17,762 nt of DNA from JBKPRX01 sp046734795 (GTDB lineage: Bacteria > Actinomycetota > Thermoleophilia > Gaiellales > Gaiellaceae): the NCBI GenBank assembly GCA_046734795.1, contig JBKPRX010000158.1, positions 1-17,762 of the forward strand, in the 5' to 3' direction. The notes beneath the pieces are model-generated. The model saw nothing but the letters and a program-made list of their open reading frames with translations, was not told the origin of the DNA and made no database searches. Of the stretch, positions 1-6,767 are shown piece by piece (the stretch's first letter is position 1; each line of letters begins with the position of its first letter). The position numbers and the translations under genes were made by a program.

Positions 1-459
1 AGGCTGGAGAAGATCGACTACGAGGTCCCGGAGCTCGTCGATCTCCTGGTTGCAACAGTGGAGGCGGGCGTCGGCTTCCTCGCAGCACTCCAAATCAGCG
101 CTCAGCGCGTGCGCGAGCCGCTCGGTCAGGAGCTACGTCTGACGCTTCGCGAGCAGAGCATGGGTTTGACTGTCGACGAGGCGCTCCGAAACCTCGTCCA
201 CCGTGCCGACAGCCCGGCGTTGCGGATGTTTGTCCAGGCGATCCTGCAAGGCGAGACGATGGGTGTCTCGATCGGAAAAATTCTTCGCGACCTCGCCGTC
301 GACATGCGTAAGCGGCGACGCCAGCTTGCGGAAGAACGAGCGCAGAAGGCGCCGATCAAATTGCTCTTCCCGCTCGTCTTCCTGATCCTGCCGGCGATGT
401 TCATCGTCGTGCTCGGTCCATCCGTCCTCGCGATCGGGAGGTCACTCGGCGGCGGCTAG
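1..459 (+). CDS. TadC/GspF-like type II secretion F-domain protein, 3' part
   Basis: The reading frame is open from base 1 and ends at TAG 457-459, so the 5' part lies outside the window; 152 residues are visible. T2SSF proteins are the polytopic inner-membrane platform of Tad/type IV pilus and type II secretion machines. Seen here: the conserved LVDLLVATVEAGVGFLAAL stretch (residues 12-30), a central amphipathic segment with DEALRNLVHRADSPALRMFVQ and GVSIGKILRDLA, a basic RKRRRQLAEERAQKAPIK block, and a C-terminal hydrophobic helix KLLFPLVFLILPAMFIVVLG. This order matches the second F domain of TadC, including the AEERAQKAP-K-LFPLV-F-LPA-F signature. It is probably the last of a tad gene series lying upstream. 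Confident for the family, less so for TadC versus TadB. Confidence 0.9.
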   Translation, partial: RLEKIDYEVPELVDLLVATVEAGVGFLAALQISAQRVREPLGQELRLTLREQSMGLTVDEALRNLVHRADSPALRMFVQAILQGETMGVSIGKILRDLAVDMRKRRRQLAEERAQKAPIKLLFPLVFLILPAMFIVVLGPSVLAIGRSLGGG

Positions 460-493
460 TAAGGCGGCGATGCTCCGATCGACACGGTTGGTG

Positions 494-520
494 TCAAGCC
501 AAGGGGGTATCGTCCCGATA
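494..520 (+). promoter_or_regulatory. Candidate sigma-28 (FliA/WhiG-type) promoter
   Basis: TCAAG at 494-498 and CCGATA at 515-520 are separated by 16 bases. They resemble the TAAAG / GCCGATA elements of FliA/SigD/WhiG promoters, where the same interval is usually 15. The predicted transcription start falls at or within a base or two of the GTG start at 529, so the transcript would be essentially leaderless. It sits between two probable pilus/surface genes, a plausible regulon for such a sigma factor. The one-base longer spacing and the overlap with a perfect dyad (505-523) leave this tentative. Confidence 0.35.
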
Positions 521-523
521 CCC
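505..523. repeat. Perfect 8-bp inverted repeat, 3-base spacer
   Basis: GGGTATCG (505-512), TCC, CGATACCC (516-523) form an uninterrupted dyad in the 69-base gap between the pilus gene and the next membrane protein. As DNA it could be an operator overlying the candidate promoter. As RNA it could be a terminator hairpin for the tad transcript, though no U-tract follows. Confidence 0.6.
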
Positions 524-528
524 AAGCC

Positions 529-825
529 GTGTCCATTCACAGCTTCATGCTGCTTCTTGCAACGAGCGCCGCTTTCCTCGCCGCTTGGGTCGTCGCGCGC
601 TTTCCACAGGTCAACCCGTCCAGCGGCAGAGGCGTAACGATTGCGCTGATCGGCGCGACCGCCGTCCTCATTGGAATCCCGTACACGATCCCAGTCGTCG
701 GCGTGCCCCTTGGCGGCCTGGCGACGGTCTTCGTCGTCGTTCTGCCTGCGCTTATCTACGTCTTCATGACCGCGGCGTGGCTGATGTTGTACGTACGCCG
801 CGCACTCGATCCATACCTGCGCTGA
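529..825 (+). CDS. Small membrane protein, function unknown
   Basis: 98 residues from a GTG start. I do not recognise a family. Three hydrophobic stretches are visible: about residues 4-24, 36-58 and 62-88, the last two separated by a GVPLGG turn. The protein ends in a short basic tail, YVRRALDPYLR. There is no cysteine and no obvious catalytic motif. The upstream tad-type gene, on the same strand 69 bases away, suggests a pilus- or envelope-linked role, but a candidate promoter of its own sits in the gap. No Shine-Dalgarno sequence precedes the GTG. The start is supported by hydrophobicity beginning at once and by the absence of an alternative upstream start. Confidence 0.7.
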   Translation: MSIHSFMLLLATSAAFLAAWVVARFPQVNPSSGRGVTIALIGATAVLIGIPYTIPVVGVPLGGLATVFVVVLPALIYVFMTAAWLMLYVRRALDPYLR

Positions 826-903
826 GAACAGTTCAGCGCGCGGTCGAACGAAGGTCGAGGACCGGGTGGCCGAATGGCTGGCGCCTCCCTCGATTCCCGT
901 TGA

Positions 904-909
904 TAGAGA
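904..909 (+). promoter_or_regulatory. Near-match -10 element for leaderless start at 916
   Basis: TAGAGA is followed by exactly six bases (CAAGTC) and the GTG at 916. Only the final base departs from TANNNT. No Shine-Dalgarno sequence is present. Listed because it fits the geometry seen at five other starts in this window. Confidence 0.3.
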
Positions 910-915
910 CAAGTC

Positions 916-2406
916 GTGGAGCTCGAGCACGTCGACACCCGCGCGACTATCCCCGTCGCTACGTCACGCCAGAGTCGTGGGCTCGCCCTGGCTTGGCTCG
1001 ACCGAGAGGCTCCGGTTGTGGCAGTCGCGGGAATCTTCGTTGCGTTCGTCCTCTCTCAAGCCAGCCGCCTGATCCAGAGCGACAGTTGGCTTGCCTTCGT
1101 CGTCGGCCGCCTGATCGCGAAAAGCGGCCTACCATCGCACGACACGCTGACTCAGTGGACGTTGGGGCAAACGTGGACGGACCAGCAGTGGCTCGCACAC
1201 CTGGTGCTCTATGCGCTTGACGTAAGTGGCGGCCTCCGCCTCGTCATTCTCGTCCACGGAATCGTGATCACGGCCACTTTCGTGGGCGCGATCGTCGTCG
1301 CGCGCCGGCGCGGAGCATCGGCGCGATCAGTCGCAGCCGTGGCCGGACTCGCACTACCGTCGATCGCACTCGCGTCGTTGCAAGTGCGGCCCGAAGCCTT
1401 CGCGTATCTCCTCTTCGTAGCGGTCGCTGCGATCTTGTCGTCGCCACGCGGTCTGACGTGGCGACGCGCGGCGCTCGTCATCGGTCTGCTCGTGCTGTGG
1501 GCGAACCTGCATGGGTCGGTGGTGCTCGGCGTCGCGTTGGTGGTCCTTCGTGCAGCCATCGACATCGCTCGCGACGCGCGGAAGCGCTCGCTGACACCGC
1601 TTCCCTTGCTCCTTGCAGCCGCTTCCGTCGGCTCGTTGTTCGCGTCTCCGTACACACTCGCACTACGGCACTACTACGCGCACACACTGTTCCAGCCGGG
1701 CTTTGGTCGCTACTTGGCGCAATGGCAGCCGACGACGCTCTCGATCGTTTCGTTGCCGCTGTTCGCGCTTGCGGGTCTCATGCTCTGGCACTTCGGTCGC
1801 GCACGCACGGACTACTCACCTTTCGTCGAGCTCGCCGCGCTCATGCTGCTCGCGGCAGCTTTGCTCGCTATGCGCAACTGGGTTTGGTTCAGCTTGTTCG
1901 CCCTGATCACGCTGCCCGCTGGGATCGGCCATTCGTGGCGCACGAGCGAGCGTGACCTGCGGTTCGATCGGATCGTCGCACTCGTCGCGACGATCGGTGT
2001 GATCGCGCTCGCGGCGGCGACCTTCAGCCACAGCGAGGGCTGGTATGTGTCGCGCTACCCCGAACCTGCCGCGGACGCGGTTGCTGGGGTAGCGGCGCAG
2101 AACCCAAATGCGAGAGTATTCGCGACGGTCGCGAGCGCGGACTGGCTGCTCTGGACGCATCCCGACCTCGCCGGACGAATCGCCTACGACGTCCGTTACG
2201 AACTCCTCGACCAGGCGACCCTCCGCCAGATGCTCATCTTTCGAGCAACGGGCGTGGGGTTGCGACAGAAGCTCGAGCACTACGACGTGGTAGTCCTCTC
2301 GCGCTTCGCCGACGCGCGGCCATTGGCGGCACTCCGAACCTTCGGCAAGCGCGTGACGTACCGCTACGCCGACGACGAGTTCGTGGTGGTTTCGCTTCGC
2401 CGCTAA
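916..2406 (+). CDS. GT-C-like polytopic membrane protein, possible glycosyltransferase
   Basis: 496 residues from GTG. About ten hydrophobic helices occupy residues 32-370, followed by a roughly 115-residue soluble C-terminal domain. Motifs typical of PMT/ArnT-like GT-C membrane glycosyltransferases are visible: an acidic residue in the first loop (SDSW, D56), DTLTQWTLGQTWTDQQWLAH (76-95) in the next loop, LQVRPE (155-160), and WANLHGS (195-201). The tail contains ARVFATVASADWLLW and AYDVRYELLD, seen in the soluble domain of related large membrane proteins. Such enzymes move sugars from polyprenyl-phosphate donors onto lipids or proteins outside the membrane. The substrate is unknown; pilin or cell-wall glycosylation is a guess from the tad neighbour. 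The end overlaps the convergent gene by four bases. Confidence 0.7.
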   Translation: MELEHVDTRATIPVATSRQSRGLALAWLDREAPVVAVAGIFVAFVLSQASRLIQSDSWLAFVVGRLIAKSGLPSHDTLTQWTLGQTWTDQQWLAHLVLYALDVSGGLRLVILVHGIVITATFVGAIVVARRRGASARSVAAVAGLALPSIALASLQVRPEAFAYLLFVAVAAILSSPRGLTWRRAALVIGLLVLWANLHGSVVLGVALVVLRAAIDIARDARKRSLTPLPLLLAAASVGSLFASPYTLALRHYYAHTLFQPGFGRYLAQWQPTTLSIVSLPLFALAGLMLWHFGRARTDYSPFVELAALMLLAAALLAMRNWVWFSLFALITLPAGIGHSWRTSERDLRFDRIVALVATIGVIALAAATFSHSEGWYVSRYPEPAADAVAGVAAQNPNARVFATVASADWLLWTHPDLAGRIAYDVRYELLDQATLRQMLIFRATGVGLRQKLEHYDVVVLSRFADARPLAALRTFGKRVTYRYADDEFVVVSLRR

Positions 2407-2831
2407 CGGGCGCGGTTTCGCGCTAATGCGATCCGGAGGCCCGCAAGCACGAGGACACCGGATCCGGCGATCGCGAGGTAGAGCCCCCAGCCGATCGGGA
2501 CACCGTCCCTCGACAGCTCCTTCTGGTGGACGAGGCAGACGCCCAATGCGACGGCCCCCAAAACCGAGATGCACAGGCCCGTCGGCACGAGGCGTGTCCG
2601 TAGGGGATTGAAGAGCGCCAGTGTTGATACCGAGGCGACCAACAACACGAATGCACCATCACCGCCGCCCATCTCGATTCCGCGGCTGCTCAGGTACGAA
2701 CCGACGAGCCACGGACCGAGCACGCCGACTGCCATCAGGCAGGCACCGAGCAGAACGAGCTCTGCTTCGATCGGAAGCGGCGTGCGGCTCGCGCGCGTAG
2801 CGAACAGGCCGGTGCCGTCTGCGGGATCCAC
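2403..2831 (-). CDS. Small four-TM membrane protein, unknown function
   Basis: 142 residues from a GTG start. Four hydrophobic segments are seen at about residues 21-43, 55-75, 84-103 and 114-136, with the second loop containing SSRGIEMGGGDGAF. It ends in a basic ALARNRAR tail. I recognise no catalytic motif; the architecture is like many small actinobacterial integral membrane proteins. It converges on the large membrane protein and the two share the bases CTAA, reading TAA forward and TAG in reverse. A CATGTT element lies six bases before the start, a partial fit to the leaderless geometry. Confidence 0.65.
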   Translation of the reverse strand: MDPADGTGLFATRASRTPLPIEAELVLLGACLMAVGVLGPWLVGSYLSSRGIEMGGGDGAFVLLVASVSTLALFNPLRTRLVPTGLCISVLGAVALGVCLVHQKELSRDGVPIGWGLYLAIAGSGVLVLAGLRIALARNRAR

Positions 2832-2924
2832 GCTTAGAACATGGCACGCGTGTGGGCCGGTGTCTATGCCGTCCCGACAGGACGAGCCGTACGTCCATGT
2901 CCTAGACGGATGTACCGCCCTGAG

Positions 2925-2937
2925 GTGTTATGAACAC
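2925..2937. promoter_or_regulatory. Perfect 5-bp dyad upstream of response regulator
   Basis: GTGTT-ATG-AACAC is a perfect inverted repeat about 100 bases before the response-regulator start. It lies in the 205-base divergent gap between the small membrane protein and the regulator. It could be a regulator binding site; nothing in the sequence identifies the protein. No convincing -10/-35 pair was found nearby. Confidence 0.25.
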
Positions 2938-3023
2938 TGGCCGTTCGTCCGAAGAAATCCGGCGGCCTGAGATGCCATGGTGATGCCACCTTCGTACGGA
3001 GCGGCTACCTGCGAGGGAAAGAC

Positions 3024-3028
3024 GGAGG
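3024..3028 (+). promoter_or_regulatory. Shine-Dalgarno GGAGG deciding the start at 3037
   Basis: GGAGG is spaced eight bases from ATG 3037. It selects this start over an in-frame ATG at 2977, which has no ribosome binding site and would add 20 residues ahead of the receiver domain. Confidence 0.8.
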
Positions 3029-3036
3029 AAGGGGTC

Positions 3037-3690
3037 ATGCGGCTCAAGGTCTTGATCGCTGACGACCATCGATTGATGCTGACGGCTGTCCGGACAGCGC
3101 TCGGGCTGGCAGGCGACATCGAAATCGTCGGCGAAACGGATTCAGGAACTCGCGTGCTTCCGCTCGTGCACCAAACCGAACCCGACGTCGTCTTGCTCGA
3201 CGTCCGGATGCCCGGAATGGATGGCCTTCGGTGTCTCGAGCTCATTCGTCAACGTCATCCGCAGACGAAGGTCGTGATGCTTTCGGCGGTCGAAGACCCT
3301 TCCATTGTCGAAGCAGCGTTGCAGCGCGGCGCGACCGCCTTTGTCCTCAAGACGATCGATCCGATCGATCTGGCGTCGGCGATCAGGCAGGCGTTCAACG
3401 GGACCGTGATCCAGGGGCTGACCGGGCTGTCGGCCACGCCCGACGCAGACCTTGCGAAGGAGCTCGGCCTCACCGAGCGCGAGATCACAATCGTCAAAGC
3501 TCTCGGCGCCGGGCATTCGAACAAGCAGATCGCGCGCGAGCTCTGGCTGGCCGAACAAACGGTGAAGTTCCATCTGACGAACATCTATCGCAAGCTCGGC
3601 GTGGCGAACCGTACCGAGGCCGTCCGCTTCGCGTACGCGAACGGCCTTGTCACGAACCCGATGCTCGATACCTCCGCGTCGGCGTCGTAG
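3037..3690 (+). CDS. NarL/FixJ-type two-component response regulator
   Basis: 217 residues. The N-terminal receiver (about 1-120) has the acidic pair D9-D10, phospho-acceptor D55 in VVLLDVRMPGMDG, S83 at the Thr/Ser switch and K105 in FVLKTID, so it should be phosphorylatable. The C-terminal LuxR-type helix-turn-helix spans about 144-200: LTEREITIVKALGAGHSNKQIA, then the recognition helix region EQTVKFHLTNIYRKLGV. It would bind DNA as a dimer. No histidine kinase gene is in the window, so this is an orphan here. The start is set by GGAGG eight bases upstream. It abuts the convergent 75-residue gene stop to stop (TAG then CTA, 3688-3693). Confidence 0.95.
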   Translation: MRLKVLIADDHRLMLTAVRTALGLAGDIEIVGETDSGTRVLPLVHQTEPDVVLLDVRMPGMDGLRCLELIRQRHPQTKVVMLSAVEDPSIVEAALQRGATAFVLKTIDPIDLASAIRQAFNGTVIQGLTGLSATPDADLAKELGLTEREITIVKALGAGHSNKQIARELWLAEQTVKFHLTNIYRKLGVANRTEAVRFAYANGLVTNPMLDTSASAS

Positions 3691-3918
3691 CTACGGAGCG
3701 CCAAGCATGACGGTGACGTCCGCGCCGGGGTGCAGGGCGCGCCAAGCGTGGACGAAGAAGCGAATCTCGCGGTACGCCTCTGTCTGATCGAGCGCAGGGA
3801 TGTGCAAGACCGTGCACTCGTGTGCGCCGGTGCGGTGCGCGAGGCAGTCGTGCGCCACGAGGTCTGTGACCAGCACGTCGAGCAGCTGAGCAGGCCTCAC
3901 GTGGACGCGTACCGTCAT
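3691..3918 (-). CDS. Conserved-looking 75-residue protein, unknown function
   Basis: From ATG 3918 the product begins MTVRVHVRPAQLLDVLVTDL and contains HDCLAHRTGAHECTVLHIP (two cysteines, four histidines), then EAYREIRFFVHAWRALHPGADVTVML. The alternating beta/alpha pattern and the end with a predicted strand suggest a small folded domain; the Cys/His content could bind metal. I do not recognise a named family. A longer version from a GTG at 3963 is possible but adds only basic residues. A GATACT hexamer seven bases upstream of ATG 3918 supports the shorter, near-leaderless start. Its stop codon directly abuts that of the response regulator. Confidence 0.6.
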   Translation of the reverse strand: MTVRVHVRPAQLLDVLVTDLVAHDCLAHRTGAHECTVLHIPALDQTEAYREIRFFVHAWRALHPGADVTVMLGAP

Positions 3919-3925
3919 CGATCGG

Positions 3926-3931
3926 AGTATC
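3926..3931 (-). promoter_or_regulatory. Candidate -10 for the 75-residue gene
   Basis: On the minus strand GATACT is followed by seven bases and ATG 3918. It matches TATAAT at four of six positions and would give a transcript starting at or one base before the start codon. No -35 element was recognised. Confidence 0.4.
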
Positions 3932-4120
3932 CGTTTTCGTGCGAGCGGCGGGCGTCGGACCAAGGTCGGGCTGAAACCACCGGTCGGCGTGAAAATGCCC
4001 AGACGCGGCGCGTTCAGCCGGCCTACAGCCGGCCGACAGGGTCCTAGTCCATCTGGACGGCTCGACGAGCCGCGTCGCCCCGAGCGGTCTCGGCGAGGGT
4101 CAGCGTGCTCGTGACCTACA

Positions 4121-4176
4121 CCTCGTATGGCGAGTGCGTCAGTTTCGGGTCGCAGGTGCGCGAACCTCGTATGGCG
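4121..4176 (+). repeat. Pair of 12-bp direct repeats
   Basis: CCTCGTATGGCG occurs at 4121-4132 and again at 4165-4176, a 44-base period, within the non-coding gap downstream of the crotonase gene. The role is unknown; a decayed duplication or protein-binding sites are possible. Confidence 0.5.
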
Positions 4177-4219
4177 GCCTGCGCATTCAATCGCAGCGGC
4201 GAGGCCGCGGCAACTCCGG

Positions 4220-5116
4220 CTACGGCTCGATCACGTGCGACGGATCCGGCCGGTGCTCGGGCGGTGCGGTGCTGTAGTCGCCGAAGCGGCTGTCACGCTC
4301 GGTAATGACTGCGCGCACGCCTTCGCTCTCGGCTCGCTCGACGAACCGGAGAGCCTCCGGCGTGTTCCTCATCAGGCCGTCGAGGATCGGGCCGAGGGTC
4401 TGCGTCGACGCAAGGCCCATCAGCTCGTACGCGTGGTTGACGACGAGCTTCATCGCCGCGAGCTGTGACGAAGGGATGCTCGCGACTTCGGCCGCGAGCC
4501 GCGCCACGGTCTCCTCGAGCTCTGCGAACGGCACCGAGCGGTTGACGAGGCCAGCCTCGGCCGCTTCGCTGCCCGACAGCGGCTTGCCGGTGAGCGCGTG
4601 CTCCTTCGCCTTCGTCAGACCGAGCCGGTAGATCCACATGCCGGAGAGGTAGGCGCCCCAGATCCTGCTGTACGGCGTGCCGATCACGGCGTCGTCGCTC
4701 ACGACGACGAGATCCGCGGAAAGCGCGAAGTCGCTGCCGCCGCCCACGCAATAGCCGTGCACCTGCGCGATCACCGGCTTCGGCGCGCGCCAGATGCTCA
4801 GAAGCTTCTGCGTCGGAGAGAGGACGTCCGACGTCGCGAAGACGAAATCCTTGCCCGGATCCCACGCACCGTCCGTCTCGATCGCTTCCGACCAATGCTT
4901 GAACCCGCCGCCGAAGTCGTAGCCCGCACAGAATGCGCGGCCCGCGCCGCGCACGATTATCACGCGAACGTCGCGGTCTCGCACGGCACGCGCGACCGCG
5001 TCCTCGACCTCGTCCGGCATCGGCGGAACGATCGTGTTCAGGCGCTCCGGCCGGTTGAGCGTGATCGTCGCGACCGGGCCCTCGACGGAATAGAGGATCG
5101 TCTCGAAGTCGGCCAC
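4220..5116 (-). CDS. Crotonase-fold (enoyl-CoA hydratase/isomerase) family protein
   Basis: 298 residues from a GTG start, near family length with a somewhat long C-terminus. The N-terminal strand ATITLNRPERLN (16-27) and both oxyanion-hole segments, AFCAGYDF (61-68) and GYCVGGGSDFAL (121-132), mark the crotonase superfamily, which binds acyl-CoA thioesters. Odd: of the two Glu residues used by hydratases, the first aligns with D129 (GGGSDFAL rather than GGGCELAL). The second falls in VIGTPYSRIWGAY, which has no Glu. Hydration by the classical mechanism is therefore doubtful; an isomerase, thioesterase-like or other reaction is possible. Divergent from the AIF-type reductase across 79 bases. 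TAGACC lies six bases before the start, a near-match to the leaderless pattern. Confidence 0.9.
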   Translation of the reverse strand: MADFETILYSVEGPVATITLNRPERLNTIVPPMPDEVEDAVARAVRDRDVRVIIVRGAGRAFCAGYDFGGGFKHWSEAIETDGAWDPGKDFVFATSDVLSPTQKLLSIWRAPKPVIAQVHGYCVGGGSDFALSADLVVVSDDAVIGTPYSRIWGAYLSGMWIYRLGLTKAKEHALTGKPLSGSEAAEAGLVNRSVPFAELEETVARLAAEVASIPSSQLAAMKLVVNHAYELMGLASTQTLGPILDGLMRNTPEALRFVERAESEGVRAVITERDSRFGDYSTAPPEHRPDPSHVIEP

Positions 5117-5122
5117 GCCTCG

Positions 5123-5128
5123 GGTCTA
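5123..5128 (-). promoter_or_regulatory. Near-match -10 element for crotonase gene
   Basis: Minus-strand TAGACC sits exactly six bases before GTG 5116. The TA is in place but the last base is C, not T. No Shine-Dalgarno sequence is visible. Confidence 0.3.
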
Positions 5129-5183
5129 ACGGCTCGCGCGCGCATCGTCAAGGCGCAAACGATCCGCGGCGAACCGGCAGCCG

Positions 5184-5189
5184 TAGTAT
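5184..5189 (+). promoter_or_regulatory. -10 element TAGTAT of a leaderless promoter
   Basis: TAGTAT is followed by CCCGGG and then ATG 5196, so the expected transcription start (seven bases after the hexamer) is the A of the start codon. There is no Shine-Dalgarno sequence and no clear -35 element. Confidence 0.6.
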
Positions 5190-5195
5190 CCCGGG

Positions 5196-6377
5196 ATGCT
5201 CAGCTACCGACATCTGATCGTCGGAGGAGGCATGACAGCCGCCGCCGCGTGCCGCGGCATCCGTGACCATGAGGCCGAAAGCTCGATCGGGCTCGTGTCC
5301 TCGGAGTCGCACCCGCCGTACGCGCGACCGCCGCTCTCGAAGGGGTTGTGGAGCGGCAAGGAAGAGTCGACGATCTGGCGCAACACCGAAGAGCATGGCG
5401 TCGACCTTCACCTCGGGCGCACGATCACTTCGCTCGACCTCGACGCGCACACGGCGACCGACGACACTGGCGAGACCTATTCCTACGAGCGACTGCTGCT
5501 CGCGACCGGCGGCACGCCTCGCAAGCTGCGCGATGCCCCCGACGACGTCATCTACTTCCGCACCCTCGACGACTACCGCCGGCTCCGCGAGCTCGCGGGC
5601 GAAGGAGCGCACGTGGTCGTGATCGGCGGCGGCTTCATCGGCTCCGAGCTCGCGGCCGCGCTCACGTCGAACGGCGCTCGCGTGACGATGGTCTTTCCGG
5701 AGGCGGGGATGAACGCGCGCATCTTTCCAGCGGGGCTCTCTGCGTTCGTGACCGACTACTACCGCGAGCGAGGCGTCGAGGTTCTGACGGGCGAGGGAGT
5801 CGAGAGCGTGTCGAAGGAGGGCGATGGTTTCGGCGTCACGCTGACGTCGGGCCAGACGCTCGAGAGCGTCGGCGTCGTCGCGGGGCTCGGCATCGTCGCG
5901 AACGACCAGCTCGCAGCCGACGCCGGCCTCGAGGTGTCGGACGGGATCGCGGTCGACGCGTACGGTCGCGTGATCGGTCGCGACGACGTCTTCGCAGCCG
6001 GCGACGTCGCACGCTTCCCGGTCGCAGCGCTCGGCGAGACGCGACGCATCGAGCACGAGAACCAAGCGAACAGTCACGGCCGTCACGTCGGGGCGAACAT
6101 GGCCGGCGCAAACGAGCCGTACGAGCACCTGCCGTTCTTCTACTCCGACCTCTTCGACCTCGGCTACGAGGCCGTCGGCGACACGGACCCGCGCCTCGCG
6201 ACGCTCGAGGAGTGGGTCGAGCCGAATCGGAAAGGCGTCATCGCCTACACCGACGACGACGCGCGCCCCCGCGGCTTTCTCCTCTGGGATGTCTGGGGGA
6301 AGACCGACGCCGCCACCGAGCTGATCCGAGCGCGCGAGCCGATCCACGCGGACCGGCTCCGAGAGCTCGCGGGCTGA
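5196..6377 (+). CDS. AIF-type FAD/NAD(P)H oxidoreductase
   Basis: 393 residues. FAD-binding starts with HLIVGGGMTAA (6-15). The NAD(P)H Rossmann motif is VVIGGGFIGSELA (141-153), and the second FAD signature is DDVFAAGDVARFP (263-275). Several stretches read like mitochondrial apoptosis-inducing factor rather than plain ferredoxin reductase: PPYARPPLSKGLW (40-52), LLATGGTPRKL, RRIEHENQANSHGRHVGANMAG (start about 283), and FFYSDLFDLGYEAVG (314-328). AIF's FAD-contacting Lys/Glu pair corresponds to K49 and E151, both present. The metazoan insert of the C-terminal domain is absent. The likely role is NAD(P)H oxidation with electron transfer or redox sensing; the partner is unknown. Divergently transcribed from the crotonase gene; ends three bases before the convergent cupin stop. 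Confidence 0.93.
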   Translation: MLSYRHLIVGGGMTAAAACRGIRDHEAESSIGLVSSESHPPYARPPLSKGLWSGKEESTIWRNTEEHGVDLHLGRTITSLDLDAHTATDDTGETYSYERLLLATGGTPRKLRDAPDDVIYFRTLDDYRRLRELAGEGAHVVVIGGGFIGSELAAALTSNGARVTMVFPEAGMNARIFPAGLSAFVTDYYRERGVEVLTGEGVESVSKEGDGFGVTLTSGQTLESVGVVAGLGIVANDQLAADAGLEVSDGIAVDAYGRVIGRDDVFAAGDVARFPVAALGETRRIEHENQANSHGRHVGANMAGANEPYEHLPFFYSDLFDLGYEAVGDTDPRLATLEEWVEPNRKGVIAYTDDDARPRGFLLWDVWGKTDAATELIRAREPIHADRLRELAG

Positions 6378-6380
6378 GCT

Positions 6381-6740
6381 CTAGAGCGTCTCGCGCCCGT
6401 CGTACTCGGGCTGCGGCTTCGCGCCGACGACGATGAAGCGAACGCCGTCCTCGCCTGCGGTGATCTGCCGCGTCGCGTCTGCGTCGACCCGGAGATAGTC
6501 GCCGGTCTTCACGACGACGTCCTCGCCGTCGATCGTCATCGTCCCGCCGCCGTCGACGATTGCATAGACCTCTTCGTGGCCGGTGTTGACCTCGTCGTGC
6601 TCGAGTCCGGAGAGGCCGGGCGGAAGCGTGATCTCGTTGACGCCGAACGCGGTCGTCCCGATCGCGCGGCGGATCTTCTTGAACGCGCCGCGGACGGTCT
6701 CCACCGACGGATCCTCGCGATGGACGAGCGTGTAGCCCAT
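6381..6740 (-). CDS. Small single-domain cupin protein
   Basis: 119 residues from ATG, with one cupin barrel. Motif 1 is readable around LEHDEVNTGHEEVYAIVDG (47-64), giving possible metal ligands H48, H55 and E57. Motif 2 is GDYLRVDADATRQI (80-93), where the usual His is replaced by R91, so metal binding may be weak or absent. Substrate and reaction cannot be inferred. It lies 27 bases downstream of the VWA-2 stop on the same strand, so it could be the tail of the MoxR operon. A TAGCGT hexamer ten bases upstream of its ATG suggests it can also be transcribed alone. It converges on the AIF-type gene. Confidence 0.85.
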   Translation of the reverse strand: MGYTLVHREDPSVETVRGAFKKIRRAIGTTAFGVNEITLPPGLSGLEHDEVNTGHEEVYAIVDGGGTMTIDGEDVVVKTGDYLRVDADATRQITAGEDGVRFIVVGAKPQPEYDGRETL

Positions 6741-6750
6741 GTCGAGCGAG

Positions 6751-6756
6751 ACGCTA
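6751..6756 (-). promoter_or_regulatory. Candidate -10 TAGCGT for the cupin gene
   Basis: Minus-strand TAGCGT lies ten bases before ATG 6740, inside the 27-base gap after VWA-2. It is the same hexamer as at 13374-13379 and would give a leader of about four bases. Confidence 0.35.
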
Positions 6757-6767
6757 AACGATTCCGG

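Larger units (their letters stand above)
3919..4219. other. 301-base intergenic region with tandem stem-loops
   Basis: This gap lies between two minus-strand genes and holds no convincing ORF. Perfect short stems follow one another: GCCGGC/GCCGGC around CTACA (4017-4033), GTCC/GGAC (4047-4058), CGGCTCG-A-CGAGCCG (4058-4072), CCGAG/CTCGG around CGGT (4080-4093) and GGTCA/TGACC (4098-4116). Together they could be terminators for the crotonase gene or a structured RNA. Short GC-rich stems arise easily by chance at this base composition, so the call is cautious. Confidence 0.4.

Noticed and set aside
867..885. TGGCCGAATGGCTGGCGCC resembles the D-arm of tRNA-Ser/Leu
   Set aside because: No complementary anticodon stem, T-arm (GTTCGAA-like) or acceptor stem follows; at most a chance match or remnant.
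2977..3036. Upstream ATG adding 20 residues to the response regulator
   Set aside because: It has no ribosome binding site, and the receiver fold begins right at the GGAGG-served ATG 3037.
5148..6347. 399-codon open frame antisense to the AIF-type reductase
   Set aside because: Composition is Arg/Val/Asp-rich without motifs; it mirrors the codon pattern of the convincingly identified flavoprotein on the other strand.
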